Shown here one piece after another: positions 40,662 through 51,846 of a stretch of DNA of 64,000 bases. How positions within the stretch are numbered: the stretch's first letter is position 1; each line of letters begins with the position of its first letter. Location: the NCBI GenBank assembly GCA_001936135.1, contig CP012811.1, forward strand, positions 1,674,001 to 1,738,000, given 5' to 3'. The stretch comes from Saccharomycopsis fibuligera x Saccharomycopsis cf. fibuligera (Eukaryota > Ascomycota > Saccharomycetes > Ascoideales > Saccharomycopsidaceae). The position numbers were made by a program, and so were the translations under genes. A model generated the notes under the pieces. The model was not told the origin of the DNA. It made no database searches and saw only the letters and a list, made by a program, of their open reading frames with translations.

Positions 40662-43600
40662 ATGGGCATTTTTAGTCGTCGCAACAAACCCTATATAAAC
40701 GCCAACGCCAACGCCAGCAATAGCGACTTGAAGGACAGCCTGGTGCCGTACCCGGGAAAACCAATACCAGCAGGCAATGACAACAATACCAACGACACTT
40801 CCTCGTTATTGAAAAATGTCAATGCAAATGCTGCCGATAGCAGCGCCATCAACTCGGCGCATAGTAATATTCATAATAATAATCATCATACTAATAACAA
40901 TAGCAAAATTTTTCCTGATTCTTCGCCCCGGTTATCTGCACTGAACACATTCAATGATACATTTAGTGACAATGCTTCTTCGTTTGCTAACGCTACCCCT
41001 AATGTTGCTGGTGTCGTTTCTTCTGGTGCTTCACGTAGCCGCTCCAACTCCAACTCTAGAACTATCCAAGCGTTAAAAAAGAAGACTTCTAAAATGTCAT
41101 TAGCATCTTTGAACTACGACAATTCCAGCAGCTCCAGTATTAATGTTGTGAATAGCCATAATGGTGGACTACACTCCCAGGGATCATCAACGGCAGGAAC
41201 AGCAGGAGTAGGGCCAGCGATAAGAAAAACTCAGTCTAAGCTCCATAACTTGGTGGCTCTTGGATCAAACAATGATTCTCATGATGACAATGTCGTTGAC
41301 GAAAACCTTGCAAACATTACCAAAAGCTCCACTACTGTCAACACAAATGCAGATAACAGATCTCTTGGATCGCATGGGTCATCTAACTTATTGGGGTTCA
41401 CGACTCCACCAACAACCGCCAATAGCAATACCAATAGCAATCACAACAACAGCGATATTGGTAATGGTAATGGCATTAACAGAATACGTCAACTTAATTT
41501 TGGTTTTTTGGGAAATAATAATACTGCCAACATCAATAACAATAACAGCAACAGTAGCGGTCACAATTTGCACAACTTGACTTCCAATAACTCTAGCGCC
41601 TCAGAACATAATCAATCGTCAGGAAGTGTATCCCAACTGAGTAAGCGCAGAGTACAGCGCAAAGTTAGCGTCAATGAGCTTAGTCATTTGAGAAGCAATA
41701 GTCTCGCTTTGGATAAAACCACCATCGCTGTTTCACATGAAGTGCCACTGAGCAATGATATTACCGGCAGTGATGTATCTGCGTCAGATATTAGTGTGAG
41801 TACTGGTAATACCAATACTAATAGTAGCGCCAATGCCAACGGAAATGTACTAAATACATCTCAGCAGCTGCATAATTTAGTTAACAAAAAGTCGTTCACT
41901 TTCTTCAACAAGTTCATTAAGCCGTCCAAAGGCAAGTCAAAACAACAGCAACAGCACACTAAACAACATCAACAATCATATCATAGCCCAGCTGAGAGAT
42001 ATGCCATAAATAAGAACGCCAACATTATTCAGACTAAATTCAATATTGATGAATCTTTAAATGGCAGTGATCTCAACTTAAGCGCAAGCGGCGATGACGC
42101 GGTTCACGAAAGGAACCCCAGTAACTTAGCGGTTAACACTGATGGTAGATTGAGTACAATGACCGAGGATTCATTTTATTTCAAATCGAAGACCCCAACA
42201 ACGCCCATTTATTCAACTGCGAACAATAACAATCATAATCATGGCAATAGTAATTTAATCAATGGTTCTAGTAATAATAGCAAAGACAAGCCATTGCCAG
42301 AGATTGGTCAAAGATCAAACTCTAATGTGTTGGATATTCCAGTGATAACTAGTTCCAAGTCGTTATCTCCGGCATCCTCGATAAATAAAGGGTTGCCTGA
42401 AATCCCTGCTGAGGAAAAGCAGAATATGGAGGGAAATAACACCATTGCTGCCAGTGTTAATAGCTCAACAATCAATGACGAAAAATGTCTGGGGAAGAAA
42501 AGTAAGTTGTTGCCGCCAATAGGTAATGAATTGAACATTAATAGTCGGTCAGTTAATGAGATCGCATATAAATCAAACAGTGTCGGCAACAGCAATAGCA
42601 ACAATCATATTGGTAATAATAGTATAAATAGTGCTACGAATAATCCTTATAGTGAAGAAAGCTCAATGGTGTCGCCACGGGCTCTTAGAAGATCTCCAAC
42701 TGGTAGCTCTTCCAGACTCAGCAAAATTATTTCCAAAATTTCATTCAATGGTATGACCACTCCAAGAAACAGGCAATCGTTGATCTCACTTCGGAACCAA
42801 GGGTCAGCATCAGCTTCAGCGACTGGATCTGGACCTGGCTCAGTGGCTAGTGGGAGTGCCAAAAGGTCAGCCTTATCTACGCCATTATTTGGTGATGGAG
42901 AAGGCAATGAAAGCTTCAATGATACTGATCAAAATATCACTAGTACAAAGAAAAATGGAAGTAATTTGGATAATTTAGCAAATAATGAGTTTACGTTTAT
43001 CAATGATAATGGTCATAACAGTAGCAGTGCTATGGCCACACCAAAAGCAGCCATCAGCGGTGGTGGCAGAAGCTCTCTTGATCAACCACAAGAGGTGCCC
43101 CAACTTGAAATGCAACTACTTCTGACACCCCAGCGAAATCATGATGACAATAGAGATGATGATGAGAGTGCTATCAGATCTGCTACTGTCACTTTGAATG
43201 CCAATAATATTTATTCGAATAATTACGATAGTGGTTTAATAAGCAGTGTGGCTAGCGATGCACAGTCTTCGAGTAACTTACCTACACCTACGATTGGCTT
43301 AACTGAGGCTAGCAGTATTAAACAGCAAGAATTCAGCCCACAAGACCAACAACGGCAACAGCCCTCATCATTGGCCAACATCCACTCTCCGAGAAGCCCG
43401 GCTAGTAATCAAGTACCACCCCCACTAGTTAATGATATACACAGTTTAGAAGGCAGCAACACAGGCAGAAAAAGTCTTTTTAGGTCACCTTCAAAGAGAC
43501 TTAGCAAAAGACTTTCTGGCAAGTTTTCTGGATCCCCATTGATGTCATTATACAAGAGCGCTTCGCCAAAACGGTACTCGTCACCGCCACAGATCAGTGG

Positions 43601-46600
43601 TGGTAGTATTGATAACAATTTGATGTCAGCAATGGATGACACTAACAGTGAACAACAACTAACGGCAATAAGCGTGCCAGAACTTCAACATTCAACGGTA
43701 GCAACAACAACAACGGCAAAAGCCAAAACAGCGCCAGCTATCTTGAAGCCTAGCGTGAGTAGTGCTAGCGACAATGAACTAGATTCAGTTAACACTAATG
43801 AGTCCTCGCTTAATGACGCTGAAATTGTTGAGGCGCCGGCTTTGGTAACAGCAAAGAAATTCAGTGTTTCACCAGTGCGCGTCAGCTTGAGTAGCGGCCA
43901 TTCAAGAAAAGGCAGCACAGAAGCTAATATCAATAACACTAATATTAATGACAAAGATTTGTCACAGCAACAGCAGCAGCAAGAATCTGCTCATTCTCAT
44001 TCTCATTCTCACCCTCTTTCGCTTTCTCTACTGCAGCCAGAGGAATTTTCGTCTTACAATCAGAACTTACCGTACCAAAATGCAAAAACTAAGACGACCT
44101 CTGCCAGCCCTTCAGGAACGCCAAATGAGGCTCTAGGATCTGAGCTGTTGCAAAAGCTAAATATTAACAACATTGGACTTGATGAATTTGATGATGATGG
44201 TGATTATTCTGACGGGGCCCATAATTATAGCCAATTGTCGCCAATTGAAGAAATTGACTCTCCTGAAAGTGCACATGGAAAAATCCAGCTAAGCGCAAGA
44301 CAGCGTGAAATGCCGTCTATTACTTCATCGTTAAATAAGTTTGCTACTGGTAGTAATAGTGGTAGTAATAGCCATGTTGGTAATAATAGCAATTTTCCCA
44401 CAGTGGCAGATGAGTCTCTTGATAGTATTTATTTCCCTCCTAGCGACGGTTTAAATGAGAAGGCGTTGTCACCAAGCGAAACCTCTTTCCATACTACCGA
44501 GACATCACTACCGAGTCCAGCTGCAGCGCTTTTTGAAAGCGGCGAGACTGCCAGTGCTAGCGCCGCTACTATTGGTGCATCTAATAGTGATCTGCATATC
44601 AAAGATGAGCGGCACCAAGCAACAAATAGTTCTCGACAAATACTGCCTCTGCCTTCTCCTCGAATCTCCGAATCCAGATACAAAGATAAATCTCGCAGCA
44701 ATGAAAAGCTTCCTTTGGATGATACAAGAAGTATCACTCCTTATACTGATAGTGATAAGATAAAACCCCAGAAGCTTTTGACCAGTGAAGAATCAGAAGA
44801 ATTTCTTAACTCTGCAAGTTTACCGGTCATGCCGGTGGCTTTTGCTAATAACAAACGTTCATCTTCACTTTCAAGACTGGGAAAGACACTGTCAATACTC
44901 TCAGAGAGCGTAACTCCAGATTGGCTCGAAAATGGTAACACAAGCAATGCTACTGGAAGCGGAAGTAGCTTGAGCAAAGTCATTCATAAGGAGCAGAACA
45001 AAAGCGATACAAGTATTGACAACGTCGTGGCCAGACCGCGCAAGGCTAAATCTCCTAGAAGCAACATTACATCTTACCAAGAAGACTTTTTGACAAGGTC
45101 AGCCAAAACCTTGTCGACAATTTCCGCTAATAGAAAAACTCTTAGACCTATTTCGGCTGCCTTCAAGACACCAATGTTACCTGATTATGAAGACGATTTG
45201 GAAGAAACACCAATATTGCCTTCCAATGGAAAAAATAGCAGCCAGATTACGTTGAATTTTGACGAAAAACCATTAGATGAGTTCGACGCTGGTAGCGGTA
45301 GTGTCAGTGTCAGTGCTACTGGTACTAATAATTTAGAAGGCCCTGTCCACGAGCATGAGACACCACTTAGTGCAAATGAAGAGCAATCTGGTAAAGAGTC
45401 TGTGGCCAAGGACAATCCTACTGAGCTTAATGTTATTCTTGAAAAGGAAGGGTTCAATGAATTTATGTCACCAAAGTTTGTGGACATCAATTATGAAAAA
45501 TACATGCATTCAAATCAATCAAGCCCATCTTCCGAGTTTGAATTTGCAACCGCTAATGATTATCATAAGAAAGAGGGAAAGAAACTTGATTTTGGCATAA
45601 CTTCCACTCCTATTGAGATGTCCAAAGATCCGATTTTTGCCAATATCTCCAGAAATAATAGTACCAATAAAGGAACGCACTGGAATAATAACATAAGCAG
45701 CAATAACAAGTCACCTGCTAAAAGTGTCGAATCAAATGATTTCAATGATATCATAGTGGCACCTAGTCAGCCTAGATTTCCAGCACCAGTGCCTTCTGGC
45801 TATCACCATCCCACCATTGCAGAGGAATCGGAACCAGATACAGGCTCTCAGCAAAGCCCGAAATCTGAAGTTTTGTCAGTACATAGCTCTAACAACGTTA
45901 TTTTTGGTGTGGCCGGGCTTGCAAAGAACGTTCACGGTATCAATAAAACGAGCGATTCTGCCAATCCATTTCTCGAAGATAACAGCTATAATAGCAATGC
46001 TGGATACCATGAAAAAACTGATAATGTGAAATCTGCCATATCGTTACCAAAGAAGCCAAGTCAACTAAGCTTAAATAAAATGCTTTACTCCAATAACAAT
46101 ATTGGCTCAACAGTGTCTGACTTCGATAACACTACTGTGCATATTAGTAACAGTAACAGTAATAGAACATTGACAAAGGGATTTTATACTCCTTCGACGT
46201 CACCATTTAGGCCAGAAAAGGCTGGATTGGTTAGAAGACCAAGTCAACTCAAGAATTCTAATAGCTTGAGGCTAGTTACTACCCCGCGAGGCAAGGCCAC
46301 TCCTGGACGTAATAATACGAATTTGAACGACTACAGTGTTAGATCTCCAGAATCCGTCTCCTCGAACAACAGTAATAACAACTCAGCCCAGCACTCCATT
46401 ACTGGGTCTCCTAGAGCCAAGACGAATAGATCAAACAGTAACACTGAGTCTATCTATCAAGAAGTTTATGGAAACTTGAAACTTAGGGAAGAATTTAAAA
46501 GTGATATCTCACTCAACACAATGAAAAAGAGTTCCAGTGTATCATCTTTGGATATTAAAGGTCGTCATGGAAGTCGTCATTACAGTTCTAACTTGCATAC

Positions 46601-49600
46601 TGACTCTTTCATCAATTTGAATTTTGAAGAGAATGACGAAGCCAATGAGTTGGCATTGCTTTTTGTTAAAGCACTTCATTCTTTCGATTCATCTTCATTG
46701 AATTCAGAAGATACTGCAATTTGTTTATCCTTTGAAAAAGATGACATTGCATTTGTTTATAATATTGATGAGTCTGGATGGGGTGAGGTTGTGCTTTTGA
46801 GTAATTTGTCTAAAGGCTGGGTGCCAATGAATTACTTCAAGCCAGCCGTTGATGAATCGGCCGATCCAAAGACCCCAGCAGAACAAGCAGAATCTCGAAA
46901 ATTTTTGAAACCGCTTTTTATTGCCGCTGCTGAATTTTTGTTGAATCCTCAAGACGTGCCTGTTGGCGAGGATGATTTGTACACATTTTCTACTAAACAT
47001 ATGAACGATGTTAGAGATGGTGTGAAGTTATTATTACAGTACACCGATTGCCTTTCAAGAACTGCTCCTGTTGTTCACAAGAGACCGGTTATTAGAAAAG
47101 TCAGAAAAGCCTTACTTGCGGATTGGTACACTTTAATGTCCAAAGCTGATAAGTACAAAGGCACTACTAATGAGGCAAAGGTTGATTTCTTAAAAGCATT
47201 AACTTACAAAGTGCTTATTAAAGCTTTAGCATTCCTTGATATATGGGGTAATGAGACAGAAAGCTATGAGAAGGAAAAGGAAAAAGAAAAAATTGAGAGA
47301 AGAAATAAGAGACATAGCAGAAGAAGATCTAAGCAAGAAAAAGTATTGTATTTGGATAAGGTCCCGTTTGCTACAGAAAGATTGTTAGAAGTAAAAGACT
47401 TACTTTTCAGTTATTTGTCATTGATTATGGGCAGATTAGACATTATTGAAAATAACTATTCTGGTTGTGAGCAATTGGAGAGTGTTATTCATCAAGTGAT
47501 TTTGTTACTAAGAGAGCTATTATTCATTGGTAAGTCAGCAACTATTTTGTTGAGTTCAAGTAACCATTCTCTTGACAGTTCTTTGGACAATTTACTTGCA
47601 TACGTTAGCGATTTGGTTACCAGTGTGAAACATTTGGTATCCAAAGCAGAAATTGAAGATGATGATAGTGATTACGAACCATCAATCAAGGATGAAGAGT
47701 ACTACTATTCTAAAGAAGGCACTAAATTGATCAGGGTTGTTGCACAAATGATTGTGTCTATCTCTAAAGCAATGTACAATTGTCAGTATTTGTTACGTTT
47801 AACAAAGGATTTTCAGCTCAATATTTATAGAAAATACCCTGATTTTGGAAAAATGAAAATATTGCCTTCTGAATTTATCAAGAAGTCTGTTTCAGGGCTT
47901 ACAGAAAACCAGATTTTTACTTTGAAGTTATCCAGATACTCTGGGGTTGTTGATAAGAGAAAAAGTGGTGACTCTTTTAGATATTCTCACATTAGAGGCG
48001 GTTCCAAAAACCGTTTGTCGATTACTCCTGATGGGACTCGTTTATTGAAGGAATACATTGGTTCTAAATCAGATCCTATCGAGTCCGTCACTCCAATCAC
48101 TAATGAAGAATACGATTCTGAATACTCTGTGGACAAAATTATGAAGGAGGTAGTTTATGACGATAACAAGAACATTCTCGGCGCTAGTTTTAAAGCTTTG
48201 GTGTTTCTACTAGCAAATGAGCGGTCTAGCCCAAGCAGCTTTTTTATTGCAACTTTTTTTATGAACTTTAGAAATTTTGCAAGCACCAAGGATTTGATTC
48301 ATGAGCTTATCAAAAGATTTGATATTGGCGATAGAGAGAAAGATTTCCTTATGAGAAATCATGCATTGAGACTCAATGAAGTTGCTGCGTACGACTCAAG
48401 ATTAAAGAAGAGGAGAAAAACTATTATTACGATCATCAGAATTTGGTTGGAAAGCTATTGGAGTTATGAAAAAGATTTCCAAAGCTTGCCAACATTGATG
48501 AACTTTTTAAATGAAGGTGCAGCAAACTATCTTCTTGAAGAAGTCCAGATTACCCTTGAACTATGCGCGAGATTAGCGATAAACCATCCATCGAAGAAAA
48601 AAGTGGAGAAGTTTAATACTGAATACTTGCAGTTGATCTCAAGAAGAATTGGCTTACCGAGAAAGGATTCTGCTACTCTTGAAGCACCGGTTTCTACTGA
48701 ATCGTTGTCTGCTTCTAATTCGGAAAATGATCTATCTTCATTGAGTTCAAATTCTTCAGTTTCTTCGCTTGTTTCACTTAACTTGCCTTTGAATTTCAGC
48801 AATTATCATATTTCTGCAATAATGAATAAGAACCAAGTCTCAACAGTGGAGAAATCTGTTTTGACTTTTAGAAACACTATAGGTGAACACTGGCCTAGTG
48901 CTGCTGATGAAAAGTTATTAAAGCAATTTCAGCCAATTGAGCTATCAAAATTAATTAATGCATGGTTTAATGCTTGTGCTAAAAAACTAAGTGTTGATCC
49001 GCCAGCCGTTTCCACAGAGATTTCCAACCTTAATGCAGTTGATTTAGCTAAACAGTTAACCGATATTGAGTCTACTATCTTCTTGTCTATCCAGTCAGAA
49101 GAATTGTTGGATGAGAATTTTAGAGAGAAAAGAATACACTTGCAGAAAAGTCCGAATATTGAAAGATCAGTGCTCTTTACTAACTTGTTGTCGGACTTTG
49201 TCATTGATACCATTCTTAGCCCTGGTCTTTCGATGAAGAACAGAGTCGCTAATGTTAAACAGTGGCTTAAGATTGCCACAGCATGCTATCAGCTCAAAAA
49301 TTATAATTCGCTTGCTGCGATAATGACCATTTTGCAGTCTTCGGCCATCAGCAGATTGGAGAAGCTATGGTCGGGCTTCAGCAGCAAGTACATTGAGACA
49401 TTTGAGTTCTTGGTGAAAATCATCAATCCGAATAAGAACTACAAAGTTTACAGAAATATTATCAAACCATATTTGGTCTCTGATGAGAGAAAAGCATCGA
49501 TTGCTATTGTTCCGTATATAAACCTTTTCTTGCAAGATATTATCTTTGCTAATGATGGTAACCCTAGCAAAAGAATAGCAACTATTGACGGACAAGAAAA

Positions 49601-49925
49601 GACATTGGTGAATTTTGACAAATACGTCAAGATTGTTAATACAATTTCTGAGTTGGAGTTCTTCCAAGTGAGCTATCCAGATGGTAACGATGGTAGTGGA
49701 TCAGCATCAAACAGTTTAACCTCTCCAATTTCTAAGGCTTCGGTGTTTTCTTTCAGTCCTACTATTAACAATAATAATAATGATAGTCTTGATGTTATTG
49801 TGCCTAATCCAGCGTTGGAAGAGTTTTTGTTATTCAAGCTTTGGGCCACTAATCAATACAATTTGGCGGATAATGATAGATTCTGGAAATACAGTATAGA
49901 AATTCAGCCACAGTCAAATAATTAG
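40662..49925 (+). CDS. Giant SH3-RasGEF protein (Cdc25/Bud5-type guanine nucleotide exchange factor)
   Basis: Exchange factor for a Ras-family GTPase (Ras1 if a Cdc25 orthologue, Rsr1 if Bud5). Of 3,087 residues, about 1-1990 are low-complexity and rich in Asn and Ser, with short basic patches (SKRLSKRLSGKFSG near 945) but no visible domain. An SH3 domain follows at about 1990-2060 (ALLFVKALHSF start, SKGWVPMNYF end), a helical region with a basic stretch near 2205-2225, the RasGEF N-domain at about 2485-2650 (FKALVFLLANE, FFMNFRNFASTKDLI) and the catalytic Cdc25 domain at about 2785-3030 (AVDLAKQLTDIE, FLQDIIFANDGNPSK). S. cerevisiae Cdc25 has 1,589 residues, so the N-terminal extension is exceptional. 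CTG codons are frequent in the Ser-rich part and not seen in the catalytic domain. Confidence 0.85.
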   Translation: MGIFSRRNKPYINANANASNSDLKDSLVPYPGKPIPAGNDNNTNDTSSLLKNVNANAADSSAINSAHSNIHNNNHHTNNNSKIFPDSSPRLSALNTFNDTFSDNASSFANATPNVAGVVSSGASRSRSNSNSRTIQALKKKTSKMSLASLNYDNSSSSSINVVNSHNGGLHSQGSSTAGTAGVGPAIRKTQSKLHNLVALGSNNDSHDDNVVDENLANITKSSTTVNTNADNRSLGSHGSSNLLGFTTPPTTANSNTNSNHNNSDIGNGNGINRIRQLNFGFLGNNNTANINNNNSNSSGHNLHNLTSNNSSASEHNQSSGSVSQLSKRRVQRKVSVNELSHLRSNSLALDKTTIAVSHEVPLSNDITGSDVSASDISVSTGNTNTNSSANANGNVLNTSQQLHNLVNKKSFTFFNKFIKPSKGKSKQQQQHTKQHQQSYHSPAERYAINKNANIIQTKFNIDESLNGSDLNLSASGDDAVHERNPSNLAVNTDGRLSTMTEDSFYFKSKTPTTPIYSTANNNNHNHGNSNLINGSSNNSKDKPLPEIGQRSNSNVLDIPVITSSKSLSPASSINKGLPEIPAEEKQNMEGNNTIAASVNSSTINDEKCLGKKSKLLPPIGNELNINSRSVNEIAYKSNSVGNSNSNNHIGNNSINSATNNPYSEESSMVSPRALRRSPTGSSSRLSKIISKISFNGMTTPRNRQSLISLRNQGSASASATGSGPGSVASGSAKRSALSTPLFGDGEGNESFNDTDQNITSTKKNGSNLDNLANNEFTFINDNGHNSSSAMATPKAAISGGGRSSLDQPQEVPQLEMQLLLTPQRNHDDNRDDDESAIRSATVTLNANNIYSNNYDSGLISSVASDAQSSSNLPTPTIGLTEASSIKQQEFSPQDQQRQQPSSLANIHSPRSPASNQVPPPLVNDIHSLEGSNTGRKSLFRSPSKRLSKRLSGKFSGSPLMSLYKSASPKRYSSPPQISGGSIDNNLMSAMDDTNSEQQLTAISVPELQHSTVATTTTAKAKTAPAILKPSVSSASDNELDSVNTNESSLNDAEIVEAPALVTAKKFSVSPVRVSLSSGHSRKGSTEANINNTNINDKDLSQQQQQQESAHSHSHSHPLSLSLLQPEEFSSYNQNLPYQNAKTKTTSASPSGTPNEALGSELLQKLNINNIGLDEFDDDGDYSDGAHNYSQLSPIEEIDSPESAHGKIQLSARQREMPSITSSLNKFATGSNSGSNSHVGNNSNFPTVADESLDSIYFPPSDGLNEKALSPSETSFHTTETSLPSPAAALFESGETASASAATIGASNSDLHIKDERHQATNSSRQILPLPSPRISESRYKDKSRSNEKLPLDDTRSITPYTDSDKIKPQKLLTSEESEEFLNSASLPVMPVAFANNKRSSSLSRLGKTLSILSESVTPDWLENGNTSNATGSGSSLSKVIHKEQNKSDTSIDNVVARPRKAKSPRSNITSYQEDFLTRSAKTLSTISANRKTLRPISAAFKTPMLPDYEDDLEETPILPSNGKNSSQITLNFDEKPLDEFDAGSGSVSVSATGTNNLEGPVHEHETPLSANEEQSGKESVAKDNPTELNVILEKEGFNEFMSPKFVDINYEKYMHSNQSSPSSEFEFATANDYHKKEGKKLDFGITSTPIEMSKDPIFANISRNNSTNKGTHWNNNISSNNKSPAKSVESNDFNDIIVAPSQPRFPAPVPSGYHHPTIAEESEPDTGSQQSPKSEVLSVHSSNNVIFGVAGLAKNVHGINKTSDSANPFLEDNSYNSNAGYHEKTDNVKSAISLPKKPSQLSLNKMLYSNNNIGSTVSDFDNTTVHISNSNSNRTLTKGFYTPSTSPFRPEKAGLVRRPSQLKNSNSLRLVTTPRGKATPGRNNTNLNDYSVRSPESVSSNNSNNNSAQHSITGSPRAKTNRSNSNTESIYQEVYGNLKLREEFKSDISLNTMKKSSSVSSLDIKGRHGSRHYSSNLHTDSFINLNFEENDEANELALLFVKALHSFDSSSLNSEDTAICLSFEKDDIAFVYNIDESGWGEVVLLSNLSKGWVPMNYFKPAVDESADPKTPAEQAESRKFLKPLFIAAAEFLLNPQDVPVGEDDLYTFSTKHMNDVRDGVKLLLQYTDCLSRTAPVVHKRPVIRKVRKALLADWYTLMSKADKYKGTTNEAKVDFLKALTYKVLIKALAFLDIWGNETESYEKEKEKEKIERRNKRHSRRRSKQEKVLYLDKVPFATERLLEVKDLLFSYLSLIMGRLDIIENNYSGCEQLESVIHQVILLLRELLFIGKSATILLSSSNHSLDSSLDNLLAYVSDLVTSVKHLVSKAEIEDDDSDYEPSIKDEEYYYSKEGTKLIRVVAQMIVSISKAMYNCQYLLRLTKDFQLNIYRKYPDFGKMKILPSEFIKKSVSGLTENQIFTLKLSRYSGVVDKRKSGDSFRYSHIRGGSKNRLSITPDGTRLLKEYIGSKSDPIESVTPITNEEYDSEYSVDKIMKEVVYDDNKNILGASFKALVFLLANERSSPSSFFIATFFMNFRNFASTKDLIHELIKRFDIGDREKDFLMRNHALRLNEVAAYDSRLKKRRKTIITIIRIWLESYWSYEKDFQSLPTLMNFLNEGAANYLLEEVQITLELCARLAINHPSKKKVEKFNTEYLQLISRRIGLPRKDSATLEAPVSTESLSASNSENDLSSLSSNSSVSSLVSLNLPLNFSNYHISAIMNKNQVSTVEKSVLTFRNTIGEHWPSAADEKLLKQFQPIELSKLINAWFNACAKKLSVDPPAVSTEISNLNAVDLAKQLTDIESTIFLSIQSEELLDENFREKRIHLQKSPNIERSVLFTNLLSDFVIDTILSPGLSMKNRVANVKQWLKIATACYQLKNYNSLAAIMTILQSSAISRLEKLWSGFSSKYIETFEFLVKIINPNKNYKVYRNIIKPYLVSDERKASIAIVPYINLFLQDIIFANDGNPSKRIATIDGQEKTLVNFDKYVKIVNTISELEFFQVSYPDGNDGSGSASNSLTSPISKASVFSFSPTINNNNNDSLDVIVPNPALEEFLLFKLWATNQYNLADNDRFWKYSIEIQPQSNN

Positions 49926-50648
49926 TATAGTTTGTCAACGTCATGTCCGCCTTTTTTTTTTTTTTTTGTAATGCTCACCATGCAAACGACTATTTGTTAA
50001 ATTATTGTTTTTGTGTCTTATTCCTTTAAAATTAATATGCAGTCTCCTATAGATTGTTTTTTCAATTTTTAGTCTCTTATTAGCATAAGTTTTGTTTTAG
50101 CAATTTTTTTGCCTATCTTTCTTTGTCAAAATTGGTGTGCTTTAGTTTGTTTTATTGTATTTTTATTTATTTATTAATTTTTTGTTTTGTTTTGTTTTGT
50201 TTTGTTTTGTTTTGTTTTGTTTTGTTGTTTTTCTCGTTGATTTATGCTCTTTTTTTTATTGCTCTCAGGTTTACGTCTAGATTTTTACCAACTATATTAA
50301 CTATCTTATTCACTATTTTGGGTTTTGCGTTATATAAGTTACCTTGTTTATCTACAATTAACGTCTTGTATTTTATGAAAAAGAGTAACATTGTCAAATG
50401 TGGCAAATTGGTATTCTGGTCAAACAGTATACATTAAAGAAAAATAGGAATTGAAAGAAAAATACAGATCAGAAAGTAGATCAATACTAACAAAATGAAA
50501 GAAAACAGTATATAGACGAACAATAGAACAAAAAACCCAAGCTACTCCATGCAATAAAACATAAATCCCAATTAAAAGATGAAAAATAATACAATGGTAA
50601 AGAAGAAAATTACACTTTAAAAAGAAACGCGTACCACTTCCAATCTTT
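49926..50648. other. Intergenic, RasGEF and DER1 convergent 3' ends
   Basis: 723 bp, T-rich on the left and A-rich on the right as expected for facing 3' ends. It contains the TTTTG repeat at about 50180-50225. The 104-codon frame at 50123-50437 is a product of that repeat. Confidence 0.5.
50180..50225. repeat. TTTTG pentanucleotide microsatellite (about 9 units)
   Basis: TTTTG repeated about nine times without interruption in the 3' flank of the RasGEF gene. Confidence 0.85.
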
Positions 50649-51275
50649 TTATAACGAGTAAACACGCTTATTCCAAGGAAGTGAAATTGGATAAAATCCA
50701 TGAACCTTGGGAAGCACGTCTTCCAAGAAAAAGTAAATTTGGCCTGTAAAAATATCAAAAAAGATGTCCTCCATAGGCTTCTCATAAAGCAACACATTAA
50801 TCAAGGCATATACAAAAGGAAGATATGAAGCGCTAAACTCCATAAGGAACAATATCTGTACACGAAGCCCACTATTACGTCTTGACCAAATGTACAACAA
50901 CGCCAGATCCAACTTTGGTCCCAATAAGTAGAATGGACTGCGGAATGCAGAGATTCCGAGAATGATAAGCACGTTGATGAAGAGGAGTCGCAAGTATGCT
51001 TTGGTATTGTTGATGCTTTCTTCAAGGGACCATGAGGTTTTCATCACAAAGTAAAGAGTGAAGACTAAATCAAGGCCAAACGGACGGAAATAAAACAAAC
51101 TGGCAAATATTCGCCAGTATTCTTTTTTCAAGAATGCCAGGTCGAACGTGTAGAGAAGGTCATATGGGGAAACAACACCGCAGTACTCTGCCAATGTCAA
51201 ACCACATACCACAAGCAACCAACACCTTGTTACTGGTGGAATATCTTGAAAAAGACTGAATATTGCGTGTTCCAT
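50649..51275 (-). CDS. DER1: Derlin-family ER protein Der1
   Basis: Rhomboid-like pseudoprotease of the ER membrane that helps move misfolded lumenal proteins through the Hrd1 ERAD channel. The 208-residue product has the Derlin N-terminus (DIPPVTRCWL), the WR motif (KKEYWRIFASLFYF, about 51-64), several hydrophobic helices (about 15-40, 60-80, 92-110, 142-165) and the family segment DLALLYIWSRRN (about 122-133). No catalytic rhomboid GxSx motif is present, as usual. It lacks a long C-terminal tail with an SHP box, so it fits Der1 better than Dfm1. It is divergently transcribed from BTS1. Confidence 0.87.
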   Translation of the reverse strand: MEHAIFSLFQDIPPVTRCWLLVVCGLTLAEYCGVVSPYDLLYTFDLAFLKKEYWRIFASLFYFRPFGLDLVFTLYFVMKTSWSLEESINNTKAYLRLLFINVLIILGISAFRSPFYLLGPKLDLALLYIWSRRNSGLRVQILFLMEFSASYLPFVYALINVLLYEKPMEDIFFDIFTGQIYFFLEDVLPKVHGFYPISLPWNKRVYSL

Positions 51276-51846
51276 GCTTTTTGTCTTTCAATTTTTTTTT
51301 TTTTATATTGAGTGGTTTATCGGATGCAATTGATAAGATCCATGTATAGCCTTTGTGCAGTGTTAACGATATCAATGAGAGCTAACGTGTTTGGTGTCAA
51401 TTAGAGAAGGCGGATCAGCAGCAAGGCAGGATACCGCAATTAAATACAATATGAAGAGGACTTTTTTCTAAAAGAAAAAGCCTGTGATGCTCGTGTGTCT
51501 TTTGGTTTCGTTGCTTGATTATCTTTTGGCGTTGTTAAGGTTCCTTGTCATCAACTGGCTTTGATGGGTGGAGATAGATTTGTAGATGACAGAAGAGAAC
51601 AGGATCGAAGCTCATAAAGTTCCGGCAATTGCGCACCTGACCTATCGCCGGAACTGTTTATTTTCGCCACGGTTTCGAAAAGCGATGAGATGGACCAAGA
51701 CAGATCGGAAAACAATAATGGTTAGTAAATGATCTTAAATGATTTCCAAAGCATCGCAGCATTACTAAAAGAGAGACAACCACACAAAAAAAAACTGTTA
51801 CATTTTATCCGTTTGCAGTTTTTCAATAGCCAATAATCAGCACAAC
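51276..51846. promoter_or_regulatory. Divergent DER1/BTS1 promoter
   Basis: 571 bp divergent region with an A/T-rich DER1-proximal part and A runs at about 51786-51793 near BTS1. I see no clear unfolded-protein-response or sterol element. Confidence 0.35.
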
